Source: JACPPO01 sp965262505
GTDB taxonomy: Bacteria; Acidobacteriota; Vicinamibacteria; Vicinamibacterales; UBA2999
Direction of reading: 5' to 3'
Assembly: GCA_965262505.1 (NCBI GenBank)
Contig: CBDHFM010000030.1
Location: 496,001 to 560,000, forward strand
DNA length: 64,000 bases
Shown here in pieces: positions 45,417 through 54,056 of this stretch; positions within the stretch are counted from its first letter, which is position 1; every line of letters begins with the position of its first letter. Both the position numbers and the translations under genes were made by a program. The notes under the pieces are model-generated. The model saw only the letters and a program-made list of their open reading frames with translations, made no database searches and was not told where the DNA came from.

Positions 45417-46075
45417 TTAGCTCCTACGGTCGGGGCGCAGCCAGCGGTATCCCGTACTTGAAATCCTTACAAGGCGGCGACGTCATACCACTGCTCACCG
45501 ACGAGCTCGTCACGCCTCACAATCAGTTTACGAGCAGTTGGTCGCCTGACGCCCAACTGCTCGTGTTCACCGAGCAGCATCCCGTCACCGGCAACGACCT
45601 CTGGCTGCTGGACGTGTCGGGTGAGGCGCCCACGGCAAGAGAACTTCTCGTGACGCCATTCTCTGAGAGAGACCCTCGGGTATCCCCCGATGGTCGCTGG
45701 CTCTCGTATGCCTCCAACCAGACGGGGTCCGGCCAAGTCTACGTGCGACCGTTTCCTGCCGAGGGCCGCGAAATCGCGGTCTCGGTCGACGGCGGACGAG
45801 GGCTCCGGTGGGCGGCCGAGAGCGGCGAGCTATTCTATCGAAACGGCGACAGGATGATGGTGGCGGACGTCCAAACCAGAGACGAACTGGTCATCACCGA
45901 GCCTCGTGTGCTCTTCGAGGCGACCTACAATGCGGACGATACCTACGCCTACGATGTCAGCCCGGATGGGCAACAGTTCGTCATGATCGAAACCGACCCG
46001 CGCGGCGATGGGAGACGTCTCGACGTCGTCCAGAACTGGCACGAAGAGCTGAAGCGGCTGGTGCCGACGGACTAA
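45417..46075 (+). pseudogene. Ser/Thr kinase-TolB protein, C-terminal part
   Basis: After the second TTAG copy the frame reads SSYGRGAASGIPYLKSLQGG and continues with propeller blades: SSWSPDAQLLVFTEQHPVTG NDLWLLDVSG, RVSPDGRWLSYASNQTGSGQ and AYDVSPDGQQFVMIE, ending VVQNWHEELKRLVPTD, the usual C terminus of these receptors. Joining it to the first part at TTAG gives IAFSSYGRG, a typical blade. It has no start of its own; ATG-initiated translation from 45458 is unlikely to be meaningful. Confidence 0.88.
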
Positions 46076-46134
46076 GCGACTCGCCTCCGCACCAGGCGCC
46101 GCACGCCAGGATTAATCCTGTGTAGTCGTGCCGA

Positions 46135-47332
46135 TTCAACCGGTCGATGCAACGGTTTCCGCAAGTACTTCTGCCGGGGTCCGATAGTCGAGCGTCTTCC
46201 GCGGTCGGGTGTTGAGCTCGCGCGCGATCGCATCAAGCTGGACTTGTGTGTAGCCCGACAGGGGTGTCCCCTTCGGAAAGTATTGTCGCAGCAGGCCGTT
46301 GGTATTCTCGTTGGTCCCCCGTTGCCACGGACTATACGGATCACAGAAATAGACCTGCACGCCTGTCGCGATCGAGAACGCGTGATGGGCCGCAAGTTCC
46401 AAGCCGCGATCCCACGTGAGCGTGGCCATGAGGCCCTCGGGCAACCGCTGGACCTGCTGCGTGAGCGCCTGCACTACCGTCTGCGTCTCGCGCCCGGTGA
46501 TCCGGACGAGGCACACGTAGCGCGAGCGCCGCTCGACCAGCGTCGCCACCGAGGACCGCCGCGCCCCCACTAACAGGTCCCCTTCCCAGTGACCCGGGAC
46601 CGCGCGATCCTCCACCGTCGCCGGGCGCTCGCGAATCGAGACGGCGCCCACGATATAGCCCCCCGTCTGGGTCCCCCGCGTCCGCGGGCGCCGCACCGTG
46701 CGCCGACGCCGCAACTGCGCCTGCAACACCCGTTTGAGCACCCCGCGACTTTGCACAAACAGGCTGCGATAGATCGTTTCGTGCGAGACGCACATGCTCG
46801 GATCGTCAGCATACGCCCGGCGCAGCCAGCCGGCGATCTGCTGGGGCGACCACTTGTGCGCAAGCTGCGCCGCCACCACATCCCGGAGGGCGGGGTGCGT
46901 CGCCAACCGACACCGCTTGGGGCGCCGGCCGCGGGCCCACGCCTGGTCGTCGGCTATCGTGGCCCGATACCGGCGCCGCCCGCCGTGGCGCCGCACTTCC
47001 CGACTCACCGTCGAGGCGGCTCGGCCCACCCCGCGACTGATCTGCCGCAGGGACGCGCCGCAGGCCAGGCCCCGGGAAATCGCCTCGCGCTCGGTCAGCG
47101 TCAGCGCCTGCCGCGCCCGCTGGCGCCCCGGCGGCGGGATGCCCCCCGTCCGGACGACTTCATACCGCACCACCTTCCCCGCGCGGCTCAGCGCACGGCC
47201 GATGGCCTTCAACGTCTCGCCCCGCCGCCAGCGGCGCCACACCTCCGCCTTCTCGGCGGCCGTCAGCCGTGGCCTTCGTCGTCGCACCATGACACCTCCC
47301 ATTTCGAGTGCATGTTGCATCGACCGGTTGAA
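46135..47332 (-). mobile_element. IS30-family element 2
   Basis: This 1198-bp element has TTCAACCGGTCGATGCAAC terminal repeats at both ends (46135 and 47332, perfect over 19 bp). Its ends resemble those of the IS30 element at 39841-41277, but the transposases differ clearly. It lies 59 bp downstream of the kinase 3' end. No gene seems broken by it. Confidence 0.93.
46136..47290 (-). CDS. IS30-family transposase
   Basis: The start is taken at ATG 47288-47290 after GGGAGGTGTC, giving MVRRRRPRLTAAEKAEVWRR and 384 aa. It has the two HTH regions (RGETLKAIGRALSRAGKVVR; LTLTEREAISRGLACGASLR), MCVSHETIYRSLFVQSRGVL and the DDE core: PGHWEGDLLVGARRSSVATL, LTWDRGLELAAHHAFSIATG and SPWQRGTNENTNGLLRQYFP. 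The stop codon (46136-46138) lies within the terminal repeat, as in the other IS30. It appears intact. Confidence 0.94.
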   Translation of the reverse strand: MVRRRRPRLTAAEKAEVWRRWRRGETLKAIGRALSRAGKVVRYEVVRTGGIPPPGRQRARQALTLTEREAISRGLACGASLRQISRGVGRAASTVSREVRRHGGRRRYRATIADDQAWARGRRPKRCRLATHPALRDVVAAQLAHKWSPQQIAGWLRRAYADDPSMCVSHETIYRSLFVQSRGVLKRVLQAQLRRRRTVRRPRTRGTQTGGYIVGAVSIRERPATVEDRAVPGHWEGDLLVGARRSSVATLVERRSRYVCLVRITGRETQTVVQALTQQVQRLPEGLMATLTWDRGLELAAHHAFSIATGVQVYFCDPYSPWQRGTNENTNGLLRQYFPKGTPLSGYTQVQLDAIARELNTRPRKTLDYRTPAEVLAETVASTG

Positions 47333-47676
47333 CGCACCCGCGTAGTGTTTATCTATCCGTCCTGGGCCGGCTGCACCGGAGCCTGTGACGCCCGCCCCGC
47401 AAACACCCGTTTGCCGGACGCCTCCCCGAGACGACTGGCCCTCCTCAAAGTCTGCGGAATTAGATCGCCGTCCTAACAGAACTGCGGGGCACCATCGCCC
47501 GCTGAAGAACTGAAGGACCGACCGAGACGAAGCGGGTGGCCGCGGACGGGGCCGCCCCGTTCGCGCCGCAGGCGCCACGCACGTGACAAGTGGTTTGGGC
47601 GCCGAGCACGAATGGGGCTGTCCGCGGTCAGGACCCGCGATCAGATCAACTCAAGCGATCTGTGGCGTGTGTGGGG
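47333..47676. other. Intergenic stretch between IS30 element 2 and leuA
   Basis: This 344-bp region has ordinary GC content. No reading frame with family character, RNA gene, repeat or clear terminator was seen. It may contain the decayed end of a gene once next to leuA. Confidence 0.45.
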
Positions 47677-48930
47677 TTAGCGAGAAAGTCGAGCCCTCGG
47701 TGCGGGCGGTGCCACCGGTGGCGTGGCGTACGGGTTAGCCGGAGCGTCGGCCGGAGCGGCGGTCGCAGGACGGGTCGCGCGGACGCCGTTCACGGCCGCC
47801 ACGACATCCTCGTCAGTGATGATCTTGCGATCGTCGGCAACTGCCATCAGCGCGCGATAAATCTCGCGGAGCTCTGAGGCGTCCACCTCCAGTCCCAGGT
47901 CGCTGCAGCGCTTCAGCACCGCGTGCCGACCTGAGTGCTTGCCGAGGACGAGCGGGTTCCATGGTGCGCCCACGTCTTCCGCCCGCATGATCTCGTAGGT
48001 TCGGCGATCCTTCAGCATCCCATCCTGGTGGATGCCCGCTTCATGCGCAAAGGCATTGCGACCGACGATGGCCTTGTTGGGCTGCACGCCTTGTCCCGTC
48101 AACCGCGTGAGCATCTCGCTGGACGCGTAGATCTCCTTGTGGACGACGTCGACGGTGTACGGCATCCGATCGCGCCGCACCTTGAACGCCATCACGATCT
48201 CCTCGAGCGCCGCGTTGCCGGCGCGCTCGCCGATGCCATTCACCGTGCACTCCACCTGCCGGACGCCACTCTGCACCGCCGCAAGGGTGTTCGCGACGGC
48301 AAGGCCGAGGTCGTCATGGCAATGTGCGCTGAACACCGCCTTGTCGGCGTTCGGCACCCGCTCGCGGATAGTCGAGAAAAAGTCGCTAATCTCGTCGGGC
48401 GTGCTGAAACCGACTGTATCCGGCAGGTTGATGGTGGTCGCGCCCGCATCGATCACCCCCTCGACGACACGGCAGAGGAAATCCAGGTCGCTTCGTGTGG
48501 CGTCTTCCGCCGAGAACTGCACGTCGTCGGTCTGCTGCCGCGCGTACCGAACGGAGTCGACCGCCATTTCCAGGCACTGTTCCCGGGTCAGGCGCAACTT
48601 CGCCTGAAGGTGCAGGTCGGAGGTCGCAATGAACGTGTGAATGCGGCCGCGCGCGGCGGGCGCGATCGACCAGGCGGCCCGCTCGAGGTCGGCGCGGTGA
48701 CAGCGAGCCAGGCCCGCGATGATGGGACGCCGGATTTCGGTGGCAATGCGCCGGACCGCCTCAGCGTCAGCGGGTGAAGCGATCGGGAAGCCCGCCTCGA
48801 TGATATCGACACCCAGGGCGTCGATCTGACGGGCAAGCTGGACCTTCTCCGCCAAGCGCAGCGAGAACCCGGGCGCCTGCTCACCGTCGCGCAGCGTGGT
48901 GTCAAAAATCAGTACCCGTTGCTGCTCCAT
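47677..48930 (-). CDS. leuA: 2-Isopropylmalate synthase without regulatory domain
   Basis: LeuA condenses acetyl-CoA with 2-oxoisovalerate, the first step of leucine synthesis. The 417-aa protein has the DRE-TIM barrel motif FDTTLRDGEQAPGFSL (D10), the metal site FSAHCHDDLGLAVANTLAAV (H203, H205) and HEAGIHQDGMLKDRRTYEIM. It stops shortly after ITDEDVVAAVNG with a Pro/Ala tail (ANPYATPPVAPPAPRARLSR), so the C-terminal leucine-binding domain (usually bringing LeuA to about 510 aa) is absent. The enzyme may be insensitive to leucine feedback. Homocitrate or citramalate synthase are alternatives, but leuCD next door favours LeuA. Start ATG 48930, with GGGGGAGG upstream. Confidence 0.88.
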   Translation of the reverse strand: MEQQRVLIFDTTLRDGEQAPGFSLRLAEKVQLARQIDALGVDIIEAGFPIASPADAEAVRRIATEIRRPIIAGLARCHRADLERAAWSIAPAARGRIHTFIATSDLHLQAKLRLTREQCLEMAVDSVRYARQQTDDVQFSAEDATRSDLDFLCRVVEGVIDAGATTINLPDTVGFSTPDEISDFFSTIRERVPNADKAVFSAHCHDDLGLAVANTLAAVQSGVRQVECTVNGIGERAGNAALEEIVMAFKVRRDRMPYTVDVVHKEIYASSEMLTRLTGQGVQPNKAIVGRNAFAHEAGIHQDGMLKDRRTYEIMRAEDVGAPWNPLVLGKHSGRHAVLKRCSDLGLEVDASELREIYRALMAVADDRKIITDEDVVAAVNGVRATRPATAAPADAPANPYATPPVAPPAPRARLSR

Positions 48931-48949
48931 GAGAGCCTCCCCCCTGACC

Positions 48950-48979
48950 AGTAGACGCGACGGGACATGATAATGTCAA
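48950..48979 (-). promoter_or_regulatory. Probable sigma-70 promoter of leuA
   Basis: On the minus strand TTGACA (48974-48979) is followed after 18 bp by TCTACT (48950-48955), just before the leuA ribosome-binding site. The -35 is perfect and the -10 weak. Confidence 0.5.
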
Positions 48980-48983
48980 AATG

Positions 48984-49018
48984 ATAATTATTCTGTTTTA
49001 ATCAGATACGCTTATAAT
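48984..49018 (+). promoter_or_regulatory. lysR promoter and putative LysR operator
   Basis: TATAAT at 49013-49018 is a consensus -10 for the lysR gene. Just upstream, TCTG-N7-CAGA (48992-49006) is a 15-bp dyad and ATAATTAT (48984-48991) an 8-bp palindrome, inside a notably AT-rich patch. LysR regulators bind such dyads between divergent genes and repress themselves; here the site would overlap the lysR -35 region and lie upstream of the leuA -35. Confidence 0.5.
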
Positions 49019-49131
49019 AGGCGCCGAGAGCGACGACCGAGATACAGGCGCAAAGCGGCCAAAAACGTTGTTTGTTTTGGATTGCCAGCGCATCTGCGTG
49101 GCCGATGAGCGCGGGAATACGGAGCTGAGCC

Positions 49132-50046
49132 ATGGAACTGAGCGAGCTGCGCGTCTTTCTGACCGTGGCGGCCGAACGGAGCTTTTCCCGGGCGGCCATG
49201 AAACTGCACCGGACGCAGCCGGCCGTCAGCCAGGCTGTCCGGCGACTCGAGGAGGGCATCGGCGAGCGGCTGTTCGACCGGGCCACGAAGGACGCCACGC
49301 TGACCGACGCCGGCCGGCTGGTGCGCGACTATGCCGAGCGGCTGCTCCGCCTCTCCGAAGAGGCCGAAACCGCCGTCAAGGATCTCCGAGACCTGCGGCG
49401 CGGCCGGGTGCTGGTGGGCGCGAACGAGGCCTCCGTTCACGCCGCGCTGCCGCTCATCCAGCGGTTTCGAGAAGCGCATCCGCTCGTGCACGTCGACGTG
49501 CGCCGCGTCCGAGCCCGCCAGATCGGCGCCGAGGTGGCGCAGGGCAGCCTCGACTTCGGCGTGCTGACATTCCAGCCCGCCGAACCGCGCCTGAGCTCGA
49601 TCGTGCTGGGCCAGGACGAGCTCGTGATGCTCGTACACCCGGCGCATCCGCTCGCACAGACGCAGGAGGTGACGCTATCCGAGTGCGCGCGGCAAACTGT
49701 GATTGCGCACAACGATCCGTCGCACGTGCGCGAACATGTCCTGCGCCTGTTCGAGCAGCATCACATTCCAGCCAATATCCTCGTGTCGCTGCCTAGCCTG
49801 GAAGGGATCAAGCGCGCCGTCGGGATGCAGATGGGAGTGGCGCTACTGCCCCGGCGCTGCGCCCAGTCGGAGATCGCCCGCGGGGAGCTCGTGGCGCTGG
49901 CGATGCCTGAAATCCGGCTACGCCGGCAGGTGCGGCTCGTCTATCGCAAGGCCACGGAACGCTCGCATGCCTCCGCGGCGTTCCTCAGCATTGTGGAAGG
50001 TCACAGAAAAGCGGCCGCGCGTCAGCCCGACCAGCCACCGACGTAG
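49132..50046 (+). CDS. LysR-family transcriptional regulator, divergent from leuA
   Basis: The 304-aa protein has the N-terminal LysR HTH (LRVFLTVAAERSFSRAAMKL HRTQPAVSQAVRRLEE) and a two-lobed substrate-binding domain (RRGRVLVGANEASVHAALPL onward). It is transcribed divergently from leuA, and its 3' end overlaps leuD by 25 bp tail to tail. Placement between leuA and leuCD makes it the likely regulator of leucine synthesis, with a pathway intermediate as probable co-inducer (inference). Start ATG 49132, with CGGAG upstream. Confidence 0.9.
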   Translation: MELSELRVFLTVAAERSFSRAAMKLHRTQPAVSQAVRRLEEGIGERLFDRATKDATLTDAGRLVRDYAERLLRLSEEAETAVKDLRDLRRGRVLVGANEASVHAALPLIQRFREAHPLVHVDVRRVRARQIGAEVAQGSLDFGVLTFQPAEPRLSSIVLGQDELVMLVHPAHPLAQTQEVTLSECARQTVIAHNDPSHVREHVLRLFEQHHIPANILVSLPSLEGIKRAVGMQMGVALLPRRCAQSEIARGELVALAMPEIRLRRQVRLVYRKATERSHASAAFLSIVEGHRKAAARQPDQPPT

Positions 50047-50648
50047 GGAAGCGTCGCCGCGACCGCATCCACCTCTTCGTAGCGCTCGAGAAGCAGGCTG
50101 GTCGTATCCCATGCGCCGGTGACCAGCGCCTCCCGCGCGTGAGGCGGCAGGGCGACCGCGCAGCGGAAGCTGTCGAGCTCGCATGTCCCCCCCTTCAGAT
50201 CGATCCGTAACGTCGCGTCGGGGTGTTCCTCGACTCGCTCCATGAGCGTCTGTACGTCCTCCGGCGCCGCGGTCACGCAGGGCAACCCGATGATCAAGGC
50301 GTTGCCGAAAAAGATCTCCGAGAACGATTCGCCGACCAGGGCACGAATCCCCGCCCGAAACAGCGCTTGTGGCGCATGCTCGCGCGACGATCCACAGCCA
50401 AAGTTGTGATTGACGAGCACGACCGACGCGCCCCTGTAGCGCGGGTCATCGAACGGATGCCGAGCAGTCTGCGCCCGGTCGCCCGCCGCGGACCCAGTGC
50501 GCTCGTCCTCGAACAGGTGCTGCTCGAGCCCATCGAACGTCACCGAGCGGAGAAACCGCGCCGGCATGATGCGATCGGTATCGATATCGTCGCCGCGCAT
50601 CGGCAGCGCCGTCCCCTCGACTCGCACGACGCGCTGCGGTTCCGTCAC
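50022..50648 (-). CDS. leuD: 3-Isopropylmalate dehydratase small subunit
   Basis: LeuD is the swivel-domain subunit that, with LeuC, isomerises 2- to 3-isopropylmalate. The 208-aa protein starts VTEPQRVVRVEGTALPMRGD, with IDTDRIMPARFL and the signature NHNFGCGSSREHAPQALFRA, then SFSEIFFGNALIIGLPCV. The GTG start (50646-50648) overlaps the leuC stop by GTGA, so translation is coupled. A longer upstream frame overlaps leuC and is rejected. leuB is not in the window. Confidence 0.95.
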   Translation of the reverse strand: MTEPQRVVRVEGTALPMRGDDIDTDRIMPARFLRSVTFDGLEQHLFEDERTGSAAGDRAQTARHPFDDPRYRGASVVLVNHNFGCGSSREHAPQALFRAGIRALVGESFSEIFFGNALIIGLPCVTAAPEDVQTLMERVEEHPDATLRIDLKGGTCELDSFRCAVALPPHAREALVTGAWDTTSLLLERYEEVDAVAATLPYVGGWSG

Positions 50649-52111
50649 GCCAACTCCCGCACGTCGGTCACTTCGCCCGCCAGGGCGGCCGCCGCCACCA
50701 TGGCCGGGCTCATGAGCAACGTCCGCCCGGTGGGACTTCCCTGCCGACCCTTGAAATTCCTGTTCGACGAAGAGGCGCACACCTGCGCGCCTTCGAGCTT
50801 GTCCGGGTTCATTCCGAGGCACATCGAGCAGCCCGCGGCTCGCCACTCGAACCCGGCCTCGCGGAAGATCTCATCCAGCCCTTCCTGTTCGGCGACGCGC
50901 TTGACTGAGGCCGATCCAGGCACGACCAGCGCCGCGACGTGCGGTGCCACGCGACGACCGCGCACGATGCGCGCCGCCTCACGGAGGTCCGACAGCCGCG
51001 AGTTGGTGCACGACCCGATGAAGGCCACATCCACGCGCAACCCGGCGATGGCCTGGCCCCCCTCGAGGCCCATGAAATCGAGGGCGTCGGCAATCGATGC
51101 CCGCTCGCCCTTCCGTCTGGGAAACGCGGGGTCCGGAAGGTGACGGTAGTCGGGCGCTTCGGTCCTGCTCCCGGCGGTCCCGGCCGGCCCGGGCCCCGGG
51201 ATTCGCTCGTCGACGCCTATCGATTGGCCGGGATTTACACCCCAGGTCACCATGGGCGTGAGCGCGGAGGCGTCGATCTCGACGTCGTCGTCGTACCGCG
51301 CGTCAAGGTCGGAGGCCATCGACGCCCACCAGGCCCGCGCCCGCTCGAAGGCCTCACCGGAGGGCGCGAACGGACGTCCTTCGAGGTACTCGAAGGTGGT
51401 GCGATCCGGGTTCACGTAGCCGACGCGCGCGCCTCCCTCGATGGACATGTTGCAGATCGTCATTCGCTCGTCCATCGACATGCGCTCGATGGCGTCGCCG
51501 GCATATTCGTAGGCGTAGCCGACGCCGCCGCTGACCCCCAGCCGCCGGATGATCGTCAGGATCACGTCCTTCGCGTACACACCCGCCGGCAAAGCGCCGT
51601 TCACCTGGATGCGACGCACCTTGACCGGTTCCATCGCCAGGCATTGCGACGCGAGGACGTCGCGTACCTGCGAAGTACCGATGCCGAACGCCACCGCGCC
51701 GAACGCGCCGTGCGTGGACGTGTGGCTGTCGCCACAGGCGATTGTCATCCCTGGTTGCGTCAGGCCGAGCTCAGGTCCAATCACGTGCACGATGCCCTGG
51801 CGGTCGTCGTCGAGGCCGGCCAGACGGATGCCGAAGTCGCGGCAGTTCCGTTCGAGGGACGCGATCATGTCCTCGGCAAGCACGTCGAGAAACGGACGCG
51901 TCCGCTCACGCGTGGGGATGATGTGGTCGACCGTCGCGAACGTGCGGTCGGGTCGCGCCACGCTCCACCCGCGTGCGCGCAGCCCGTCAAACGCCTGTGG
52001 CGTGGTGACTTCGTGAACCAGATGCAGCCCGACGAACAACTGCGTCTGCCCTGTCGACAGTGTGCGAACCGCGTGGTGATCCCACACTTTCTGGAGCAGC
52101 GTCTTTCCCAT
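50645..52111 (-). CDS. leuC: 3-Isopropylmalate dehydratase large subunit
   Basis: The 488-aa aconitase-family protein has the N-terminal KTLLQKVWDHHAVRTL and the substrate loop GDSHTSTHGAFGAVAFGIGT. The three [4Fe-4S] ligands are C368 (FIGSCTNSRLSDL), C428 and C431 (AAGCSMCLGMN). It is the bacterial LeuC1-type length. It is first in leuC-leuD, with glycosylase mpg 12 bp downstream of... its own start region on the other side (52124), which is a separate upstream minus-strand gene and probably reads into leuC. Confidence 0.96.
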   Translation of the reverse strand: MGKTLLQKVWDHHAVRTLSTGQTQLFVGLHLVHEVTTPQAFDGLRARGWSVARPDRTFATVDHIIPTRERTRPFLDVLAEDMIASLERNCRDFGIRLAGLDDDRQGIVHVIGPELGLTQPGMTIACGDSHTSTHGAFGAVAFGIGTSQVRDVLASQCLAMEPVKVRRIQVNGALPAGVYAKDVILTIIRRLGVSGGVGYAYEYAGDAIERMSMDERMTICNMSIEGGARVGYVNPDRTTFEYLEGRPFAPSGEAFERARAWWASMASDLDARYDDDVEIDASALTPMVTWGVNPGQSIGVDERIPGPGPAGTAGSRTEAPDYRHLPDPAFPRRKGERASIADALDFMGLEGGQAIAGLRVDVAFIGSCTNSRLSDLREAARIVRGRRVAPHVAALVVPGSASVKRVAEQEGLDEIFREAGFEWRAAGCSMCLGMNPDKLEGAQVCASSSNRNFKGRQGSPTGRTLLMSPAMVAAAALAGEVTDVRELA

Positions 52112-52123
52112 GTAGAGGACAAC

Positions 52124-52804
52124 CTATCGTAGCACTCTGCGCGGGCCTGACACCGCGGGGTGATCGGCGATCCAGCCGCGCCACGGCCGTGCCGTCCCGA
52201 CGCGGATCCCGATGCGCGGTCCCCACGACACGTCACCAGCTCCGAATCCACGCTCTTCGATCACCAATCGGCTCGACGTGAGATCGCGTCGGTTGTCGGT
52301 GAGCGTGACACCAAGCGCGCACGTCAAGCAGCCTGGGCCCCGGCACAGATCGACCTCGGCGACCGCACCGCCGGCAGGCGCGCGCCGTGTCCTCATCAGG
52401 GCGATCCCCTCCACCGGCTGCAGCGCGCGAATCAGCACGGCGGCCGGATGTCCTTCGGCCTCGGTGACCGCGTTGACCAGGTAGTGGATGCCGTAATTCA
52501 AATACACGTAGGCCAGACCGGGCGGCCCATAGAGGGGAGCGTTCCGTGCCGTCGGCCCGGGCGCCGCATGGCAGGCGGGATCGCCTTCGCCGACGTAGGC
52601 CTCGACCTCCACGATCATCCCGGCGGTCACGCCACCAGGGGTGCGATGCACGAGGACCTTGCCGAGCAGTTCTCCGGCGACGGCGAGCGTGGGCCGGTCA
52701 TAAAACGACCGCGGCAGAACGCGCGTGGGCTGGACGTGGCGAACGGTCTGGACGGCGTGACCTCGCTGCGGCACGTGGACAACGGGAAAGGCAGGCGGCG
52801 TCAA
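52124..52804 (-). CDS. DNA-3-methyladenine glycosylase (AAG/MPG family)
   Basis: The 226-aa enzyme removes alkylated purines. Family motifs are RVLPRSFYDRPTLAVAGELL GKVLV, IVEVEAYVGEGDPACHA (catalytic Glu), GPPGLAYVYLNYGIHYLVNA and LCRGPGCLTCALG (LCxGPGxL). The first 25 residues are poorly conserved and a start nearer RVLPRSF is possible. It lies 12 bp upstream of leuC in the same direction, so leuC may be co-transcribed with it. Confidence 0.93.
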   Translation of the reverse strand: MTPPAFPVVHVPQRGHAVQTVRHVQPTRVLPRSFYDRPTLAVAGELLGKVLVHRTPGGVTAGMIVEVEAYVGEGDPACHAAPGPTARNAPLYGPPGLAYVYLNYGIHYLVNAVTEAEGHPAAVLIRALQPVEGIALMRTRRAPAGGAVAEVDLCRGPGCLTCALGVTLTDNRRDLTSSRLVIEERGFGAGDVSWGPRIGIRVGTARPWRGWIADHPAVSGPRRVLR

Positions 52805-52821
52805 GCCCTACGAAGGAGCCC

Positions 52822-53586
52822 TCACCGCGCCGAGCAGGGCTCGGGGGTGAACGCGGCACCGTCCGCGAGCTTCTTGAAGTGCGTGCTCTGCACGAACGGC
52901 TCCCGCAGGTTCTCCGGATCGCGGACTTCGGTGACGATGGTGATCCAGACGTCGCCGTTGGGCGCGGTCATCCGGTGGTAGTACTCCGTCATCGTCGTGT
53001 CCGCGCTGTAGGGCACGCCGTTTTTCCGCAGGTATCCCGGCTGCAGCCGATCGGTCACTACCTTGAGCTCACCGCCTCGTGGTGGTACCCGGGTGTACTG
53101 CCACTCGGCGACGGTGCGACCCTGCCGGGACGGTGCTGACGGCGCGGCCACGGTATCAAAGTGAAAGAGGCGCGTCTGGCTTCCAGCCTCCAGCTCCATC
53201 CGCATCGTCGTGTCGTCCTGCCAGCTGATGCGAAGCCGGCCCGGCAGCCGTGTGATCCCTGGGGCGCCGTACGCCTTGCACGACTCGCCGGCCGCCTCGT
53301 CGGCGGCCGGGTCCCAGGCGTCGGCCAGCGTGCGGCCCGCCGGCGTCAAGGGCACGCGCGTATAGTCCCCTTTGCGCGGCGTGACCATCCGCAGCGTCCA
53401 GTCTTCGCTGATCACCGACACCCAGGTGCCTGTCAGATCGATCGCGGCCTCGGCCCTGGGCGGCGGCGGGGCCGCCGGTGCGCCCCCGCCCCGCTGCGCG
53501 CCGATACGGGCGGGTGCCACGAGCACGAGCACCGCAATCACGATCAGCCGCGTCGCCCGGCGGGTCCACCCGGACCGGCCGCACAT
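52822..53586 (-). CDS. Secreted protein of unknown function, DLTGTW type
   Basis: From ATG 53586 (CTGGAG upstream) the roughly 254-aa protein has an N-terminal signal peptide (RLIVIAVLVLVAPARIGA), a low-complexity Gly/Pro linker, then AAIDLTGTWVSVISEDWTLR. Later blocks include YGAPGITRLPGRLRISWQDD and a C-terminal TTMTEYYHRMTAPNGDVWIT. The D-L-T-G-x-W entry is shared with the products at 55183 and 56805, suggesting a common beta-rich fold. A GTG at 53625, two bases after the DUF6152 stop, is an alternative start. It is last in a minus-strand run with DUF6152 and the MBL-fold gene. I do not recognise a function. Confidence 0.7.
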   Translation of the reverse strand: MCGRSGWTRRATRLIVIAVLVLVAPARIGAQRGGGAPAAPPPPRAEAAIDLTGTWVSVISEDWTLRMVTPRKGDYTRVPLTPAGRTLADAWDPAADEAAGESCKAYGAPGITRLPGRLRISWQDDTTMRMELEAGSQTRLFHFDTVAAPSAPSRQGRTVAEWQYTRVPPRGGELKVVTDRLQPGYLRKNGVPYSADTTMTEYYHRMTAPNGDVWITIVTEVRDPENLREPFVQSTHFKKLADGAAFTPEPCSAR

Positions 53587-53627
53587 GCCGTCTCCAGTAA
53601 CTGGCGCGTCGCTCACAACGACCACGC

Positions 53628-54026
53628 CTAGTCGACGACCTCGCCCGGCTTGGTGCCCCAGCCGAATCCGTCGGAGGCACGCCTGATGACGACCATATGC
53701 AGCTTGTGGTCATTGGGCGTCCGGGACGGATTCGCGATGATGGTCACGACGTCACCGTACTTCAGCGTGGTTCGGTTCACACCCTGAAAGCTCAACTGGC
53801 CGGCACCGCCCCACTCAATGGACCACCGGTAGACCTCACCGGTCTCGTCCGGCGCTTCCACGTGCACGAACGTATGCGGGTTGCGGAACTGGAACTGGAC
53901 CAGCTTGCCTTCGATCGTGACCTGCTTGCTGGTATCGTACTGGGCCGACTGAGAATGATGCGCATCGGCCGTCACGCCGAGCAGGAACGCACCGGCCAGG
54001 ACGAAAAGCGCCGATCTGCGTGTCAT
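53628..54026 (-). CDS. DUF6152 family secreted protein
   Basis: The 132-aa protein has a signal peptide ending ADAHHSQSAQYD, followed by the DUF6152 pattern: KQVTIEGKLVQFQFRNPHTF VHV, WSIEWGGAGQLSFQGVN and LKYGDVVTIIANPSRTP. After cleavage the mature protein would begin with His residues (AHHS), which might bind a metal. Function unknown; the family is frequent in Acidobacteriota and some Proteobacteria. It sits 30 bp after the MBL-fold gene and directly before the DLTGTW protein. A second family member lies on the plus strand at 56318-56710. Confidence 0.82.
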   Translation of the reverse strand: MTRRSALFVLAGAFLLGVTADAHHSQSAQYDTSKQVTIEGKLVQFQFRNPHTFVHVEAPDETGEVYRWSIEWGGAGQLSFQGVNRTTLKYGDVVTIIANPSRTPNDHKLHMVVIRRASDGFGWGTKPGEVVD

Positions 54027-54056
54027 GAAGGGTCCTCCTCATTAGCCAGTGTCTCA

